Origin: Pseudomonas sp. LP_7_YM
GTDB taxonomy: Bacteria; Pseudomonadota; Gammaproteobacteria; Pseudomonadales; Pseudomonadaceae
NCBI RefSeq assembly: GCF_004364435.1
Contig: NZ_SOCT01000007.1
Location: 1-64,000, forward strand
Length of the DNA: 64,000 nt
Reading direction: 5' to 3'
Positions 11,724-20,658 of the stretch are shown here, piece by piece (the first letter of the stretch is position 1; each line of letters opens with the position of its first letter). The notes below the pieces were generated by a model. It searched no databases, had not been told where the DNA came from, and saw nothing but the letters and a program-made list of their open reading frames with translations. The position numbers and the translations under genes were made by a program.

Positions 11724-13403
11724 TCAGCTGGGTTTGAGCATGCCGCGCAGTGCCTCACCCAACCCTTGTGCGCGTTCTCCCACCAGGACATGCCAGACAC
11801 CGTTGCCCAGGCTTCTGACCCCTTGTGCGCCCAGCGCGTCCAGGCGGCTCGTTGCCAGTGACTGGCCGTTCTTCAATTGCACCCGCAAGCGCGTCAAGGC
11901 CACACATTCCACATCCACCACACCGCGGCCACCCAGCGCCTCGAACCATTGCGCGGCTTGCGCGACGCCGACGGGCTGATAAGGCTCTTTTCCTACATTG
12001 CTTACTGGGGCTTTGTTCGCATGGGGCAGGGCATTGCGTAACTCATCGGCCAGCCCATCGGCCAATGGTCCTACCACCACCTGCAGGCTGCCAGCGTTGC
12101 CGGGACGCACGATTGCCAATGCGCCCAGTGTTTTCAATGCGGCATCCTGCGCCTTGCTGCGATCGGCCAGTTGCAGACGCAGGCGTGTGGTGCAGGCATC
12201 GATGCTCAGTAGATTGTCAGCGCCGCCCAGTGCCTGAATGTATGCGCCCGCCCGATCGCTTTGGGCAACCTGCGCAGCGCTCACCACAACCTGTTCACGT
12301 CCCGGCGTTTTCAGATTGAAACGCTTGATGCACTGGTCGAAGACCACGTAGTAAACCAGCGCGTAGGCCAGGCCCAACGGAAATACCCACCAGCCATGGG
12401 TAGACTTGCCCCAGCCCAGCGCCATGTCGATGGCCCCGCCGGAAAAGGTGAAGCCCAGATGGATGTTCAGCAGGTTGGCCAGTGCCATGGACAGGCCCGT
12501 CAGCAGGGCGTGCAGCACATACAGCAACGGGGCGAGGAACATGAAGGCGAACTCGATGGGTTCGGTGACCCCCGTCAGCGCCGAGGTCAGGGCCATCGAC
12601 AACAGGATCCCGCCAATAAGTTTGCGTTGTTCCGGCAGCGCATTGCGGTACATCGCCAAGCATGCGGCGGGCAGTCCGAAGATCATCATCGGGAACATTC
12701 CGGTCATGAACTGGCCTGCGTTGGGATCACCGGCAAAATAACGCGCCAAGTCGCCCGTCACGACACGTCCGGTTTCCGGATCGGTGAAGCTGCCGAAGAC
12801 GAACCACACCAGGTTGTTGAGGATGTGATGCAGGCCGGTGATGATCAGCAAGCGGTTCATCACGCCGAAGAAGAACGCGCCGATGCTGCCGCTTTCCAGC
12901 ATCAGCTGGCCCAGCGTATTGATGCCTTGCTGCACTGGCGGCCAGACAAGGCCGAATAACAAGCCCAGTACCACTGCCGACAGCCCGGTTACGATCGGCA
13001 CGAATCGCCGGCCGCCGAAAAACGCCAGATACTCGGGCAGTGCGATCTCCTTGAAGCGGTTGTACATCGCGCCGCCCAGCAGTCCCGCGATGATCCCGGC
13101 GAGCATGCCCATATCGATGTGCGGGTCGAGCACTTTGAGCGTTGAGGTCATCACCAAGTAGCCAATCGCCCCTGCCAGCCCGGCAGTGCCGTTGTTATCG
13201 CGGGCGAAACCTACTGCGATGCCGATGGCGAAGATCAGCGCCAGGTTGCTGAAGATGGCATTGCCCGCCGAGTGGACGATGGCGATGTTCAGCAGATCGG
13301 TGTCACCCAGACGCAGCAGCAGGCCTGCGATGGGCAGAATCGCAATGGGCAGCATCAACGCCCGGCCCAGTCGCTGTAACCCTTCGATGAAGTGTTGGTA
13401 CAC
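11724..13403 (-). CDS. nagE: PTS N-acetylglucosamine transporter, IICBB
   Basis: 559 residues. It imports N-acetylglucosamine across the inner membrane with phosphorylation. Residues 1-365 are the EIIC channel (about ten membrane segments; GITEPIEF-like motif as TGVTEPIEF at 277-285). A first EIIB domain follows with phospho-cysteine 404 in DACTTRLRL. A second EIIB-like domain (about 478-555) keeps the TRLRV core but has Ala502 where the cysteine should be, so it probably does not carry phosphate. It starts with GTG behind AAGGAGAG. It receives phosphate from the IIA-HPr-EI fusion encoded just upstream. Confidence 0.9.
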   Translation of the reverse strand: MYQHFIEGLQRLGRALMLPIAILPIAGLLLRLGDTDLLNIAIVHSAGNAIFSNLALIFAIGIAVGFARDNNGTAGLAGAIGYLVMTSTLKVLDPHIDMGMLAGIIAGLLGGAMYNRFKEIALPEYLAFFGGRRFVPIVTGLSAVVLGLLFGLVWPPVQQGINTLGQLMLESGSIGAFFFGVMNRLLIITGLHHILNNLVWFVFGSFTDPETGRVVTGDLARYFAGDPNAGQFMTGMFPMMIFGLPAACLAMYRNALPEQRKLIGGILLSMALTSALTGVTEPIEFAFMFLAPLLYVLHALLTGLSMALANLLNIHLGFTFSGGAIDMALGWGKSTHGWWVFPLGLAYALVYYVVFDQCIKRFNLKTPGREQVVVSAAQVAQSDRAGAYIQALGGADNLLSIDACTTRLRLQLADRSKAQDAALKTLGALAIVRPGNAGSLQVVVGPLADGLADELRNALPHANKAPVSNVGKEPYQPVGVAQAAQWFEALGGRGVVDVECVALTRLRVQLKNGQSLATSRLDALGAQGVRSLGNGVWHVLVGERAQGLGEALRGMLKPS

Positions 13404-13443
13404 GGCGTCTCTCCTTGAGGTTCTGGTTCTTGTTATTCAGGCA

Positions 13444-15999
13444 TCACGCGCTCTGTGCAGCATCAACGCCCGTCTTCAGGATTTGCTCGCCAAAGGTGCG
13501 GCAGGCCATGCGGGCCGCTTCGGCGCTGCTCAGTTCCAGCAGTTGTTTAGCCAGGGCCTGACATTGGCGAGTGTCCAGTTCGCGCACCTGTGCCTTGATC
13601 TGCGCCACTTGAGGAGGGCTGACCGACAATTCACGCACACCCAGGCCGATCAAGGCGGCGGTGGCCAATGGATCCGACGCCAGCGCGCCGCAGACGCCAA
13701 CCCAGCGACCCCGGCTCTCAGCGGCGCTGCAGGTCATGCCAATCAGGCACAGGAGGGCGGGATGCAGTGCGTCAACGCGGTCGGCAAGCCCGGCATGGTC
13801 GCGGTCCATGGCCAGGGTGTATTGAGCGAGATCGTTGGTGCCGATGGAGAGAAAGTCCGCGTGCTCAGCCAACTGCCCAGCCAGCAGAGCCGCCGAGGGC
13901 ACTTCGATCATGACGCCCAGTTGCGGGCGTTCGGTGATCCCTGCTTGTTGCGCCAATTCGTCGATTCGCGCCCGCACTGCCAGCAGCTCGCCCACTTCGG
14001 TGATCATCGGCAACAGGATGCGGCAGCGTGCCAGCGGCTTGACCCGGAGCAGTGCCCGCAGTTGCTGGTCGAGCAACTCAGGGCGTGCCTGGCCCAGGCG
14101 AATACCGCGCAGGCCCAGCACCGGGTTGGCCTCGGCAGGCAATGGCAGGTAATCGAGTTGTTTGTCGCCACCAACGTCGATGGTACGGATGATCACCGGT
14201 TTCTCCGGCATCGCGTCGAGCACCGATTGATAGGCCAAAAGCTGCTCGTCTTCGGTGGGTGCAGTGCTGCGGTCGACGAAGAGAAACTCGGTGCGCAGCA
14301 GCCCCACGCCGTCCGCGCCATTGAGTTGCGCATTTTCGGCATCAGCGCGGGAGGCGACGTTGGCGGCGATATCGATGCTCACCCCGTCTTTGGTCAATGC
14401 GGCCAAATGAGCGTGTTGCTGCTGGCGTTGACGCTGCTCGAAACGTAGGGTGCGAAGGGTCTGAATTTCCGCCAAGCGGGCGGCGTCAGGCTTGAGTTCA
14501 AGGCGTGCGTGATCGGCGTCCAGCACCACTTCCTGGTTCACGGCGGCATCAAGCACAGCAGCGCCCAGTGCCACCAGACAGGGCAGGCCCTTGCTGCGGG
14601 CCAGGATGGCGAGGTGAGACGTGGCGCCGCCTTCGGCCATGCAAATCCCGCCGATGCCGCGTTGGGCTAGCATCAACAGATCGGACGGCGTCAGTTCGCG
14701 GGCGACGACTATGGCGCCCGCCGGGACTTCCACGTCACGGGCATCTCCGAGCAGGGCCAACAGCAAACGCTGGCGCAGGTCGCGCAGATCGTTGGCGCGC
14801 TCGGCCAGTAATGGGTTGCCCAGTTTTTCCAGCATCGTGCACTGAACCAGCACTGCCTCACTCCAGGCGTGCGCCGCGCTGCTGCCCTGATCGATGGCAT
14901 GGTAAGCAGCGTCAAGCAGGGCAGGGTCTTCGAGCATGGCCAGATGCGTGGCAAAAATCGCGCCTTGCTCGCAATGGTAGTGATTCACAGACGTGCTGAT
15001 GTCTGCACGTACCTGCTTCAGCGCCTCGCTGAGAATCTGACGCTGTTCGTCAGCGCAATGGCCGCCCAGGTCATCATCCATTTCGACGGTGCCAAGACGG
15101 AACAGCGGACCGCTGGCCAGACCGGGCGAGGCGGTGACGCCCGACAGTACGCCATTCTCAATCCCTGCAGCGGTGCCGGTGCGTGGCGTGATGTGGGCCG
15201 CTTGAGGTTTCTCGTCCGGCGAAGGCGTTGACAATGCCTTGAGCAGCGCCTGCAACGCGACGTCGCTGTCATGGCCCAGGCATACCACTTCCACTTCGTC
15301 CTGTTCGGCAACGCCCAGCCCCATCAGGGCGGTGACGCTATCGGTCGAGGCGCTGGCGCCGGCGAAATGCACATCGGCGTGGCTGGCAAACCGCCGTGCA
15401 GTCTGACGCAGCAGGGCGGCGGGGCGCGCATGCAGGCCCCCGTTGTGCGCCACGCGAATGGTGCCTCGAGACTCCTTGGCGCGCAGGTCTGTGCCGAGGT
15501 TATCTACAGCGGCTTGCTTGATCGCGTTGACCGTCAGCAAAGGCTCACCCACGTTCACCGGGCCCGGCCCCGAGGCTGACCCGCGAACGGATGCCAGGCT
15601 GAACCGGTCGCTGTTGAGCAGAATCAATGGGCTGACCAGACTGCGGCTGTTGCGTGCGACCTTGTCCAGCTCGAAGCGCAACAGGGGCTGGCCCTCTGTC
15701 ACCCTTTGACCGTCCTTTACCAGGGCCTCGAAACCCTCGCCATCAAGGCCCACGGTGTCGATGCCCACATGCAGCAGCCATTCGCTGCCGTTGTCGGCCC
15801 GCAGGTTGACTGCATGGCGGGTGCGCGCAACGTTGATGACCACCCCGGCGAACGGGGCGTGCAGCACATCGTCCAGCGGGTCTATCGCCAGTCCGTCGCC
15901 CATGGTGCCACCGGCGAAGACCGGGTCGGGAACGCTGGCCAGTTCGAGTACGGCTCCGCTGAACGGGGCGTTGAACGTCATTTGTTTATTGTTATGCAT
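13444..15999 (-). CDS. nagF: PTS multiphosphoryl transfer protein (IIA-HPr-EI)
   Basis: 851 residues. It carries phosphate from phosphoenolpyruvate to NagE in one chain. The domains in order are EIIA of the glucose type (phospho-His77 in LLHVGIDTV, with partner His62), HPr (His190 in NGGLHARPAALL) and Enzyme I (His462 in GGATSHLAI, with a C-terminal PEP-binding barrel through IGTNDLAQYTLAMDR). All phosphorylation sites are present. The start ATG has AAGGACA upstream. It lies between the SIS gene and nagE in a tight operon, so this system does not depend on the fructose PTS for its energy-coupling proteins. Confidence 0.93.
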   Translation of the reverse strand: MHNNKQMTFNAPFSGAVLELASVPDPVFAGGTMGDGLAIDPLDDVLHAPFAGVVINVARTRHAVNLRADNGSEWLLHVGIDTVGLDGEGFEALVKDGQRVTEGQPLLRFELDKVARNSRSLVSPLILLNSDRFSLASVRGSASGPGPVNVGEPLLTVNAIKQAAVDNLGTDLRAKESRGTIRVAHNGGLHARPAALLRQTARRFASHADVHFAGASASTDSVTALMGLGVAEQDEVEVVCLGHDSDVALQALLKALSTPSPDEKPQAAHITPRTGTAAGIENGVLSGVTASPGLASGPLFRLGTVEMDDDLGGHCADEQRQILSEALKQVRADISTSVNHYHCEQGAIFATHLAMLEDPALLDAAYHAIDQGSSAAHAWSEAVLVQCTMLEKLGNPLLAERANDLRDLRQRLLLALLGDARDVEVPAGAIVVARELTPSDLLMLAQRGIGGICMAEGGATSHLAILARSKGLPCLVALGAAVLDAAVNQEVVLDADHARLELKPDAARLAEIQTLRTLRFEQRQRQQQHAHLAALTKDGVSIDIAANVASRADAENAQLNGADGVGLLRTEFLFVDRSTAPTEDEQLLAYQSVLDAMPEKPVIIRTIDVGGDKQLDYLPLPAEANPVLGLRGIRLGQARPELLDQQLRALLRVKPLARCRILLPMITEVGELLAVRARIDELAQQAGITERPQLGVMIEVPSAALLAGQLAEHADFLSIGTNDLAQYTLAMDRDHAGLADRVDALHPALLCLIGMTCSAAESRGRWVGVCGALASDPLATAALIGLGVRELSVSPPQVAQIKAQVRELDTRQCQALAKQLLELSSAEAARMACRTFGEQILKTGVDAAQSA

Positions 16000-16036
16000 G
16001 ACATTGTCCTTGCAGGCTTATTCGAAGCAGCGGCAG

Positions 16037-17059
16037 TCAGCCGGTTTTGGTGACTTTGCTCAGGTGCCGTGGCAGATCCGGATCCAGCCCCCGCGCTTGC
16101 GCCAGGCCCGCTGCCATCACGTAGAAGCTCTGAATGGCAAGAATCGGGTCGAGCGCCGGATGGTCGGCGATGGTCAGCGTCAAGTCGCGCTCGGCGATGT
16201 CTTTGGGGGCGGCCAGCAATACCCTGGCGCCGCGTTGACGCATGTCGGCAGCAAGGGCAAGCAAGCTGGCCTGCTCAGCGCCGCGGGTAGCGAAAATCAG
16301 CAACGGATACTGCTCGTCCACCAACGCCATCGGGCCATGCCGAACTTCCGCACTGCTGAATGCTTCGGCCTGGATGGCCGAGGTTTCCTTGAACTTGAGC
16401 GCCGCTTCCTGGGCGATGGCAAAGCCGGTGCCGCGACCGATCACCATCAACCGCTGACAATCGCGCAGCGCCTCGATGGCCACCGACCAATCCTGGCGTG
16501 CCGCTTCGTGCAGGCGTTCGGGCAGCGTCAGGCCCGCCTGCAGCAGTGGCGCATCCTGCCGCCAATGCGCCACCAGACGGGCGCTGGCGCTCAGCGTGGC
16601 AATGAAGCTTTTGGTGGCCGCGACGCTCAATTCCGGGCCGGCGCTCAGGGGGAGGGTGTACTCACAGGCCTGTTCGAGGGGCGACCCGGGGACATTGACC
16701 ATGGCGATGCTCAGTGCGCCGCGCTCGCGCAGTTTGCGCAGGCTGTCCACCAGATCAGGGCTTTGACCCGACTGCGAGAACGCAATGGCGGGCTGGCCCT
16801 TAACCCGCATCGGCGAGTGATGCAGGGTCACCACCGACATTGGCAGCGACGCCACCGGCACGCCTGTAAGCTGCATGGCCAGATAGGCGAAGTAACTGGC
16901 GGCATGATCGGAACTGCCTCTGGCCACGGACACGATCACCTGTGGTGCAGACTCGCGCAGGCGCCGCGCAATGTCGATCAAGCGCGGCTCCAGTGCATCG
17001 AGCTGACGCCGAACCGCATCCGCTGAGGCGAGGGCTTCATCAAGCATTTTTGAGTTCAA
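16037..17059 (-). CDS. SIS-domain sugar-phosphate deaminase/isomerase (GlmS-C-like)
   Basis: 340 residues with two SIS folds, like the isomerase half of glucosamine-6-phosphate synthase but without the glutaminase half. Visible are ARGSSDHAA and SQSGQSPDLVDSL (first SIS phosphate loop) and GRGTGFAIAQEAALKFKE with SAEVRHGPMAL (second SIS and active-site segment). From the operon it most likely deaminates glucosamine-6-phosphate to fructose-6-phosphate, taking the place of classical NagB. The chosen start is TTG, because AAGGAG lies six bases before it; an internal ATG four codons later has no site. The first ~20 bases overlap the end of nagA. Confidence 0.85.
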   Translation of the reverse strand: MNSKMLDEALASADAVRRQLDALEPRLIDIARRLRESAPQVIVSVARGSSDHAASYFAYLAMQLTGVPVASLPMSVVTLHHSPMRVKGQPAIAFSQSGQSPDLVDSLRKLRERGALSIAMVNVPGSPLEQACEYTLPLSAGPELSVAATKSFIATLSASARLVAHWRQDAPLLQAGLTLPERLHEAARQDWSVAIEALRDCQRLMVIGRGTGFAIAQEAALKFKETSAIQAEAFSSAEVRHGPMALVDEQYPLLIFATRGAEQASLLALAADMRQRGARVLLAAPKDIAERDLTLTIADHPALDPILAIQSFYVMAAGLAQARGLDPDLPRHLSKVTKTG

Positions 17060-18146
17060 GGGTTTCTCCTTCGACCATGACGGCGGTGATTTTCAGGTCG
17101 CGGTCCAGGTACACGGCGTCGGCCCAGCTGCCTTCCCGCAGCCGACCGCGCTCTTGGATACCAAGATACTCCGCAGGAAATTGCGACAAGCGCCGTGAAG
17201 CATCGGCCAGCGACAGGCCAATCTTCACCAGATTACGCAGCGCCTGATCCATCGTCAGTGTGCTGCCAGCCAGGGTGCCGTCGGCCAGACGTACCCCGCC
17301 CAGGCATTTGGTGACCGTATGGCTGCCGAGCTTGTATTGACCATCGGGCATGCCAGTGGCCGCGGTGGAATCGGTGACGCAATACAGGCAGGGAATCGAG
17401 CGCAGGGCCACGCGTATCGCGCCGGGGTGCACGTGCAGCAGGTCGGGAATCAGTTCGGCATATTGCGCATGGGCCAGCGCGGCACCGACGATGCCGGGCT
17501 CGCGGTGGTGCAGCGGGCTCATGGCGTTATACAGGTGGGTGAAGCTGGTGGCGCCGGCCTGGAGGGCTTTGACGCCTTCTTCATAGCTGCCCAGCGTGTG
17601 GCCGATCTGCAGGCGCACCCCATGCGACGACAGCGCCCTGATCAATTCGGCATGACCGGCGATTTCCGGTGCGATGGTGATGACCCTGATCGGCGCGAGC
17701 CGCAGGTAGTCTTCGACCTCGCCGAGCAGGGCGGCGTGCGCGTGGTTGGGTTGCGCGCCGAGTTTGCCGGGATTGATGTAAGGCCCTTCCAGATGCACGC
17801 CCAGTACGCGCGCGGTGCCCGGCGCTCGGTGCTGACAGTAGCCACCCAGTTGCTCGAGTATCCGATGAATCTCGGCTGCGGGCGCTGTCATGGTCGTGGC
17901 CAGCATTGATGTTGTGCCAAAGCGCAGATGGGTGCGGGCGATGGTGGCAAAGCCTTCGGCGCCCTCCATGATGTCGCTGCCGCCGCCGCCGTGTACATGC
18001 AGGTCGATAAAGCCGGGCAGCAGGTAGGGCAGGTCGTTGTCCTGCGGGTCGCAGGAAGTGCCCTGAACGCGCGTTACCCGACCGTCACGGTGCTGCAACT
18101 GGCCGCGAACCCAGCCGTCGGGGGTGAGGATGTTGAAGTCAGCCAT
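17040..18146 (-). CDS. nagA: N-acetylglucosamine-6-phosphate deacetylase
   Basis: 368 residues of the amidohydrolase superfamily. It removes acetate from GlcNAc-6-phosphate made by NagE. Signature pieces are LPGFIDLHVHGGGG near the N-terminus, HLEGPYINPGKLGAQ (metal-binding glutamate and histidine), QIGHTLG, THLYNAMSPLHHREPG and VTDSTAATG, which carries the catalytic aspartate. The start is the ATG with GGAG six bases upstream. It sits 44 bases downstream of nagR and overlaps the SIS gene. Confidence 0.94.
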   Translation of the reverse strand: MADFNILTPDGWVRGQLQHRDGRVTRVQGTSCDPQDNDLPYLLPGFIDLHVHGGGGSDIMEGAEGFATIARTHLRFGTTSMLATTMTAPAAEIHRILEQLGGYCQHRAPGTARVLGVHLEGPYINPGKLGAQPNHAHAALLGEVEDYLRLAPIRVITIAPEIAGHAELIRALSSHGVRLQIGHTLGSYEEGVKALQAGATSFTHLYNAMSPLHHREPGIVGAALAHAQYAELIPDLLHVHPGAIRVALRSIPCLYCVTDSTAATGMPDGQYKLGSHTVTKCLGGVRLADGTLAGSTLTMDQALRNLVKIGLSLADASRRLSQFPAEYLGIQERGRLREGSWADAVYLDRDLKITAVMVEGETLELKNA

Positions 18147-18190
18147 GCAGGCTCCATGTGTTCGGTGGATACGTTTTTCGGCGAAGCTCT

Positions 18191-18922
18191 TTACCTGCGA
18201 AGCTCTGCGACGAAATCGTAGTAATCGTCGCGGCAATAGGTGTCGGTCAGTTCGATGGGCGTGTTGTCGGCCAGATAGCCGATACGCGTCATCAGCAGCA
18301 TCGCCGTGCCAGCAGGGACGCCCACCAGCGTCGCCATTTCCGCCGACGCATTGATCGCGCGGATATGCTGCAGGGCGCGAACGACCGGCCGCCCGATGGA
18401 GTCGAGGTGCGCATACAGCGAATCGCCGATGGCGTCGGGTTCGGGCAGCAGGGCCGCTGGCAGGGCACTGAATTCAATGGCCATGACGACATCGTCGGCC
18501 TTGCGCAGACGCTTGAGCCTAGCGACCTTATCAGTGGGCGAGAGGCTCAGTCGGAGCAACTCTTCGTGGGTCGGCAGGGTAATGGTGCGCTCCAGCCACT
18601 GGGAGCTGGGCGTGAGGCCCTTCAAACGCAGCATTTCGCTGAAGCTCGACAGACGTGACAGAGGTTGTTCAAGGCGCGGCGTAATAAATGTTCCAGAACC
18701 TTGGCTGCGCCGGATCAGGCCCTGTTCCAGCAGAATCTCCAGCGCTTTGCGGGCAGTTACTCGGGAAATATTCAGGGTTTCACTGAGACTGCGCTCGGAC
18801 GGCAGCGCCTGGTCGGCCTTCCACTGGCCTGCGTGAATTGCTGCTTCCAGATTGCGCGCCAGTTGCAGGTACAGCGGCGTTGGTTGACCGTCATCGGGGC
18901 GCAGGGCAAGGATCGAATTCAT
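18191..18922 (-). CDS. nagR: GntR/HutC-family regulator of the nag operon
   Basis: 243 residues. The N-terminal winged helix-turn-helix includes LPSERSLSETLNISRVTARKAL (about 40-62) and GSGTFI, and the C-terminal UTRA ligand domain runs from about residue 95. This is the layout of NagR/NagQ/DasR, which sense GlcNAc-6-phosphate or glucosamine-6-phosphate. As first gene of the nag operon it should repress itself and the genes that follow. A repeated ATACCAC element inside its promoter is a good candidate operator. Confidence 0.88.
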   Translation of the reverse strand: MNSILALRPDDGQPTPLYLQLARNLEAAIHAGQWKADQALPSERSLSETLNISRVTARKALEILLEQGLIRRSQGSGTFITPRLEQPLSRLSSFSEMLRLKGLTPSSQWLERTITLPTHEELLRLSLSPTDKVARLKRLRKADDVVMAIEFSALPAALLPEPDAIGDSLYAHLDSIGRPVVRALQHIRAINASAEMATLVGVPAGTAMLLMTRIGYLADNTPIELTDTYCRDDYYDFVAELRR

Positions 18923-18970
18923 GAATGGGGTCCGAAGTCAGTGTTGTTTGTTTTTCGGCGCATGTGGCCG

Positions 18971-18999
18971 AAAATAATACCACTTGCATACCACGTCAA
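18971..18999 (-). promoter_or_regulatory. nagR promoter with candidate NagR operator
   Basis: Read on the minus strand, TTGACG and TATTTT are separated by exactly 17 bases, a good sigma-70 promoter about 50 bases from the nagR start. The spacer is filled by GTGGTAT twice, 11 bases apart (one helical turn). A repressor bound there would block RNA polymerase directly. The link to NagR is inferred from position and from the family's habit of autoregulation. Confidence 0.6.
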
Positions 19000-19179
19000 G
19001 GGGGGGATTAAGCGGAGGTTTTTTAGTCGCAGCGTACTGACGCTCAGAGGGGCGCCAGACATGGAAACGTTGTGTAGACCGCTTTCCTCAGTTCGTGGAC
19101 AAGCGTGCGCTTGCGCCTTCCGGGTGGGGCCAGGGGCGCGGTTCTTGAGAGAGATGAATGGTATCTAACTGGTTGGGGC

Positions 19180-19743
19180 CTACGGCCGAATCTCGATCAT
19201 CGTACCATCCTTGACCAGGTCCCAGACTTCCCGAATATCGCTGTTCTTCATGGCGATACAGCCGTTGGTCCAGTCCAGCGTCTGGAAGTACCACTCCGGG
19301 TAATTCTCATCGACGGGCGTGCCGTGGATCATGATCATGCTGCCGGGTTTGACACCCTCTCGGCGAGCACGGGCTGCGTCGGAGATGTTGGGGTAGGAAA
19401 CGTGCAGCGACAGATTGTAGGCCTCGCTGGTCTTGCGGTAGTCAAGCCAGTAGAAACCTTCTGGTGTGCGCTGGTCGCCTTCTTGCAGCTTGGCACCTCT
19501 AGGCGCTTTGCCCAGCGAGATGCGGTAGGTTTTCAGCGCTTCGCCATTGCTCATCAGTTGCAACTGATGCGCCGACTTGAGCACGAGAATCTTGTCGATG
19601 GTGCGCCTGGAGATATCCTGAGTGTCCACCACTTTGCCGTCGACGAACTTCTGCTCGCTGCCTTTGGGCACGATGGTCTGCGTGAACGCGGCCTGCGACA
19701 GCGGAATGAACGACAGACATAGCACAGCGAGCAACAAACGCAT
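19180..19743 (-). CDS. L,D-transpeptidase (YkuD domain)
   Basis: 187 residues. A signal peptide (MRLLLAVLCLSFIPLSQA) sends it to the periplasm. The YkuD catalytic region is at the end: IMIHGTP and TNGCIAMKNSDI, with nucleophile Cys162. Such enzymes form 3-3 peptidoglycan cross-links or attach lipoproteins to the wall; which of these applies here cannot be read from the sequence. The ATG is used as start; a TTG two codons upstream has slightly better ribosome-site spacing. It follows the zinc-ribbon Nudix gene by 50 bases on the same strand. Confidence 0.88.
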   Translation of the reverse strand: MRLLLAVLCLSFIPLSQAAFTQTIVPKGSEQKFVDGKVVDTQDISRRTIDKILVLKSAHQLQLMSNGEALKTYRISLGKAPRGAKLQEGDQRTPEGFYWLDYRKTSEAYNLSLHVSYPNISDAARARREGVKPGSMIMIHGTPVDENYPEWYFQTLDWTNGCIAMKNSDIREVWDLVKDGTMIEIRP

Positions 19744-19793
19744 TTTCAACGGTATCCCTGAAGCCTGCGCATCGATCGCGCGTGGTCATCTGA

Positions 19794-20345
19794 TCAAGTG
19801 GTTTTGAGAGGGGGTACGACACCTAGGCAATCGGTATGCACAGGGAATTCTTGATGCAGCCGATCTGCGAAAAAGCATTCCAGAGTGCGCCTGACCGTGT
19901 TGAAGGCCAGCTCCGACCAGGGAATATCGGCCTCCTCGAACAACCTCACCTCAAGGCTCTCGACCCCGGCAGCAAAGTCGGCGCTGGCCAGGTTGGCGCG
20001 GTAGAAGATATGCACCTGATTGATGTGTGGCACGTCGATCATCGCGTACAGATGCAGGTCTTCGAGCGTCGCGCAGGCCTCTTCGACGGTTTCACGGCGG
20101 GCCGCCTGCTCGACGCTCTCACCGTTCTCCATGAAACCTGCCGGCAGCGTCCAATAACCCAGGCGCGGCTCGATGGCGCGGCGGCACAACAGCACCTTGC
20201 CCTCCCACACCGGCAGCACGCCCGCGACGATGTTGGGGTTCTGATAGTGAATGGTGTGGCAGTGCTCGCACACATAACGCAGGCGGCTGTCGCCCTCGGG
20301 GATGCGCTGGACGACCTGTTCGCCGCAATGGCTGCAGAATTTCAT
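19794..20345 (-). CDS. Nudix hydrolase with N-terminal zinc ribbon
   Basis: 183 residues. The N-terminus has CSHCG and CEHCH, a four-cysteine zinc ribbon typical of the Nudix_N_2 group. The Nudix box follows as GFMENGESVEQAARRE with TVEEACA, matching GX5EX7REUXEEXXU. The ribbon is shared with NudC-type and ADP-ribose/NAD-related hydrolases, but the NudC SQPWPFPxS motif is not visible, so the substrate is unknown. It is probably co-transcribed with the L,D-transpeptidase gene. Confidence 0.86.
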   Translation of the reverse strand: MKFCSHCGEQVVQRIPEGDSRLRYVCEHCHTIHYQNPNIVAGVLPVWEGKVLLCRRAIEPRLGYWTLPAGFMENGESVEQAARRETVEEACATLEDLHLYAMIDVPHINQVHIFYRANLASADFAAGVESLEVRLFEEADIPWSELAFNTVRRTLECFFADRLHQEFPVHTDCLGVVPPLKTT

Positions 20346-20435
20346 GATCGAATCGGGTTCCTGAAGTCAGCGGCTATCTTGGCGCGCCGCGTGTAGGGTC
20401 GGCAAGCGATGTCTTGCTTCGGGTGCTTGAGGGCT

Positions 20436-20590
20436 GGGCTCTGTACAAAAGTGGCTGCGCTCGTGATGCTGCGTTAATAACAGGCTCCGAATGCCCATTT
20501 ACAACACGTAGAGTCGAACGCGACTCCGACCGTTCCGCGCCTGTTTTTGCCTTGCCTGGCCTTCGCTCGCCGACTTTTCGTGCGCAGCCC
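20436..20590. repeat. MITE-like intergenic repeat
   Basis: A 155-bp block with imperfect terminal inverted repeats: GGGCTCTGTACAAAAGTGGC at the left, and at the right (inverted) GGGCTGCGCACGAAAAGTCGG. Inside are ACAGGC/GCCTGT arms and a perfect hairpin GAGTCG-AACG-CGACTC at 20511-20526. The wording resembles an intergenic repeat I have seen in other Pseudomonas genomes. It has no coding capacity and fills most of the ~310-bp gap between the two divergent Nudix genes. Confidence 0.5.
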
Positions 20591-20658
20591 AGGCCAGGGG
20601 TTGGGGCTCTCGTTACTTTGGTGCATGATGCCGGACAGGCAACAGATCGAGAATCACC

